From the NCBI GenBank assembly GCA_017562135.1, contig QEYB01000003.1, forward strand, positions 124,001 to 188,000: a stretch of 64,000 nt of DNA. Direction: 5' to 3'. This stretch comes from Dipylidium caninum. Its lineage: Eukaryota > Platyhelminthes > Cestoda > Cyclophyllidea > Dipylidiidae. The position numbers were made by a program, and so were the translations under genes. Below the pieces are notes generated by a model. It saw only the letters and a program-made list of their open reading frames with translations, did not search any database and had not been told where the DNA came from. Positions 61,901 to 64,000 of this stretch are shown here, one piece after another; the first letter of the stretch is position 1, and every line of letters starts with the position of its first letter.

Positions 61901-64000
61901 CACAACTGGGTATGTAATGAACGCAACTAGCTTCAGTAGGGGGCTAGTCGCTGAACCCAGGCGCTGTATAGAAGAAATCAACTACCAACTGTTTCCTCCG
62001 AAGTGCACTCCTACCGAGAACAAGGAGAATTTAAGTGAAGTGAAGCAGTTTTTTGAGATTTCATTTCATCGGGGATTGTTGCATCCAATTAGCTCGGTAG
62101 AGAATAAAACAAATTACCTACTTATTTCAAGGAATTTTTAACCCTAACTGTAGACAAAAAGTGAGACTATGTGAGTATAAACGGTGCTGAATCAAGTGGA
62201 TCCACTCCTACCGACGTGCTGTCATTGCCTTTCGCAGTTAGGCTTGAATTAAAAGGTAATCAAAATTGGCACACGCACCCACACACTCAGCAGCTGTTCA
62301 TCCCAGCAGAATCGTGCCAAAATCGCTGACACACGGAGGAGAGCAGGTGCTTTAGCAATGAGGGTTAGAAAAGTACGACTCTTTTATGTATAACAAGGCC
62401 TTTGTTCTAGCCGCCACGCCCGGTGATCGAGGCTAAAGGCATTCAGTGGGGTTAAGAGGTCTTAAAGCCCCCTTTCAGGGGCCTCGCCCAATGGCATGGA
62501 GTCGTGGCCTTCTATCGACCTCCTCAAAAATACTTCTTCGCCGACCTGATAGGTAGATGACAATGAATGCAACTTGACGCAATTGAGCAACGCTATGGGA
62601 CTCGCGAAGACTCAAAATCCTCTACGACGTTTCAACGGCAATCGCCTTCGAACCAACTGTTCATTGAAATATACGCACGGCCGATTTTTAGAACTACAAA
62701 AAACGAAGAATTTAGAGGATATCACCGTCCATTAAGGCCCAACACGGACTATGTTCATCGTTGGTAAAACACCAGGATCGCCAAACTGGCGATCACCTGC
62801 ATGACCATAGGGGAACTAACCAAAATGAATGAAGCAAGATCGGGCCGACACCTCCTCACTATGTTCGTGACAGCGATTCTCGCTAGAAGCCATTCTCAGG
62901 ACCTGAAAGTCGCTAACCACCCACTAGGCAACGCCAGTCTGCAAAATTACCCCTCGGTATCTCAAATGCATCAGTAGCGATGGAACAGTACGCTGATATG
63001 CGAGCCGTTTCGCCAAATAGTTACTTCTTAATGATCGAGTGATCGATGTCACGAAATGACCTTCACTCAAATTGTCAGCGTCAGCGATCATACCAAAAGA
63101 AGTCGCGCTTATACACCAGATTGACACACCACGCGCCTACAAATAATCACGTTTGCACATCAGTTTTTACGAGTGTTACGACGACAACACAGTTGATTCC
63201 AACTGTGGACCATCCCTCTTCAATTAGGCATTTTGCTTCGGCGGATAGTCGCAGTATCGACACCATAGCTTCCAAGTCCCAGAAAACAAAGTCATTTTAA
63301 CGGGAAGTCATCCAAATACCACGCAGGTTGCATAGAATGTCCACCCATGAATAGGTTACATGGCCCAAAGAGCAGATTCTAGACTTCGCTCTTTGTACGT
63401 AGTGTCGGATGCCTACTTGATAGACGCATAATGGAATGATGCCTGCGATGGTGCATATTCAACTATCACGGGTTAAGCATGTGTTAGCGACTGCTCATTA
63501 CGAGACATCAACATAAATCCACCCGTTGAATAAGGTTAAAGTGGATTGTAGGGACTAAATAACGAAGCCTGCAGGTTTATTATGCCAACTTGTTGCAAGC
63601 ATTAACGCAAAGTAAAGTATGGGAAAAACAAGTGACCAGTGCCTCCACAAAGACAAAGCCACAAGTCACGGAGAGTTGCACTCCAACATCCTTCCCCAGA
63701 GGCCCAAGGGACCAGCACAGGCGATAAGATCGTATTGAAGACAGCTGACAATGAGATGCGAGAAAAGAGATAAACATGAAGGTCGAAGTTTAATTCATTA
63801 AGATTCCATGCCTGTAATGCTGTTCAAAGCACCTAAAAATTGCGACTTTGACAAGGCAGATGGTGCTACTTATGCAAGTTAGTAGGTAACAAGTGGTGGA
63901 GAGTAGGAGAAAAATTAGCGTTACATTAGCACCGAGGTGAATGACTTAAAAGCAATAGGTAGAGGGTAACAGAGTGAAATAGCAGACATGTTCTTAAATC
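56000..64000. other. Right end of window: no supportable gene
   Basis: About 8 kb with scattered open frames and no family motif that I can name. GC-rich patches occur at 58410-58740 and 60240-60480. Protein-like open stretches occur at about 59884-60040 (+; LTISPTSFHRLRALRHDS) and 61791-62141 (+; 116 codons, TGYVMNATSFSRGLVAEPRR). A small exon-like piece near 59796-59820 (KQQSMFKKW) sits between a CCAG acceptor and GTGAGC. These may be exons of a gene that continues beyond the window, but nothing joins them. Confidence 0.4.

Overview
The window is a eukaryotic nuclear segment, most likely from a parasitic flatworm and probably a tapeworm. The reasons are AT-rich non-coding DNA, multi-exon animal-type genes with GT-AG and a few GC-AG introns, and two short intron classes (about 30-34 nt and about 63-72 nt) beside introns of up to 3.8 kb. 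Several start codons also sit just 3' of splice-acceptor-like AGs, which suggests spliced-leader trans-splicing. The species cannot be named from the sequence. All genes were rebuilt by hand from splice signals, reading phase and remembered vertebrate family members. For VPS13, TTC7, RTRAF and SLC25A20 every exon phase closes. The others are less complete.

Layout. 1-17009 (+): the 3' part of a VPS13 bridge-type lipid transfer protein, 41 exons and 2109 codons, 5' end outside the window. 17010-19140: no confident gene. 19141/19814-32867 (+): a MITF/TFEB-type bHLH-leucine zipper transcription factor with a 3.8 kb intron in the bHLH loop; two spliced-looking exons on the opposite strand lie in its introns. 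34672-about 39748 (-): a SPATA7-like ciliary protein gene, secure only for its 3' exons, with two small unassigned ORFs in its introns. 40250-45149 (+): TTC7, subunit of the plasma-membrane PI4-kinase complex, probably sharing a divergent promoter with the SPATA7-like gene. 45285-46240 (-): RTRAF (CGI-99/hCLE), tail to tail with TTC7, with four introns of 30-34 nt. 47736-49826 (-): SLC25A20, mitochondrial carnitine/acylcarnitine carrier, 301 residues and one 34-nt intron. 51863-55799 (+): a FAM53-family nuclear protein, with CpG-rich alternating purine-pyrimidine tracts around its first exon. 56000-64000: no gene I can support; it holds GC-rich patches and a few open frames.

The genes look like an ordinary animal neighbourhood, not a functional cluster. 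VPS13 and TTC7 both act in membrane lipid supply, and the MITF/TFEB factor belongs to a family controlling lysosome genes, but nothing here shows joint regulation. I found no CRISPR array, mobile element, rRNA or convincing tRNA. The most unusual material is the gene architecture (ultra-short introns, three inferred GC-AG introns, nested antisense exons) and the presence of divergent SPATA7 and FAM53 homologues.
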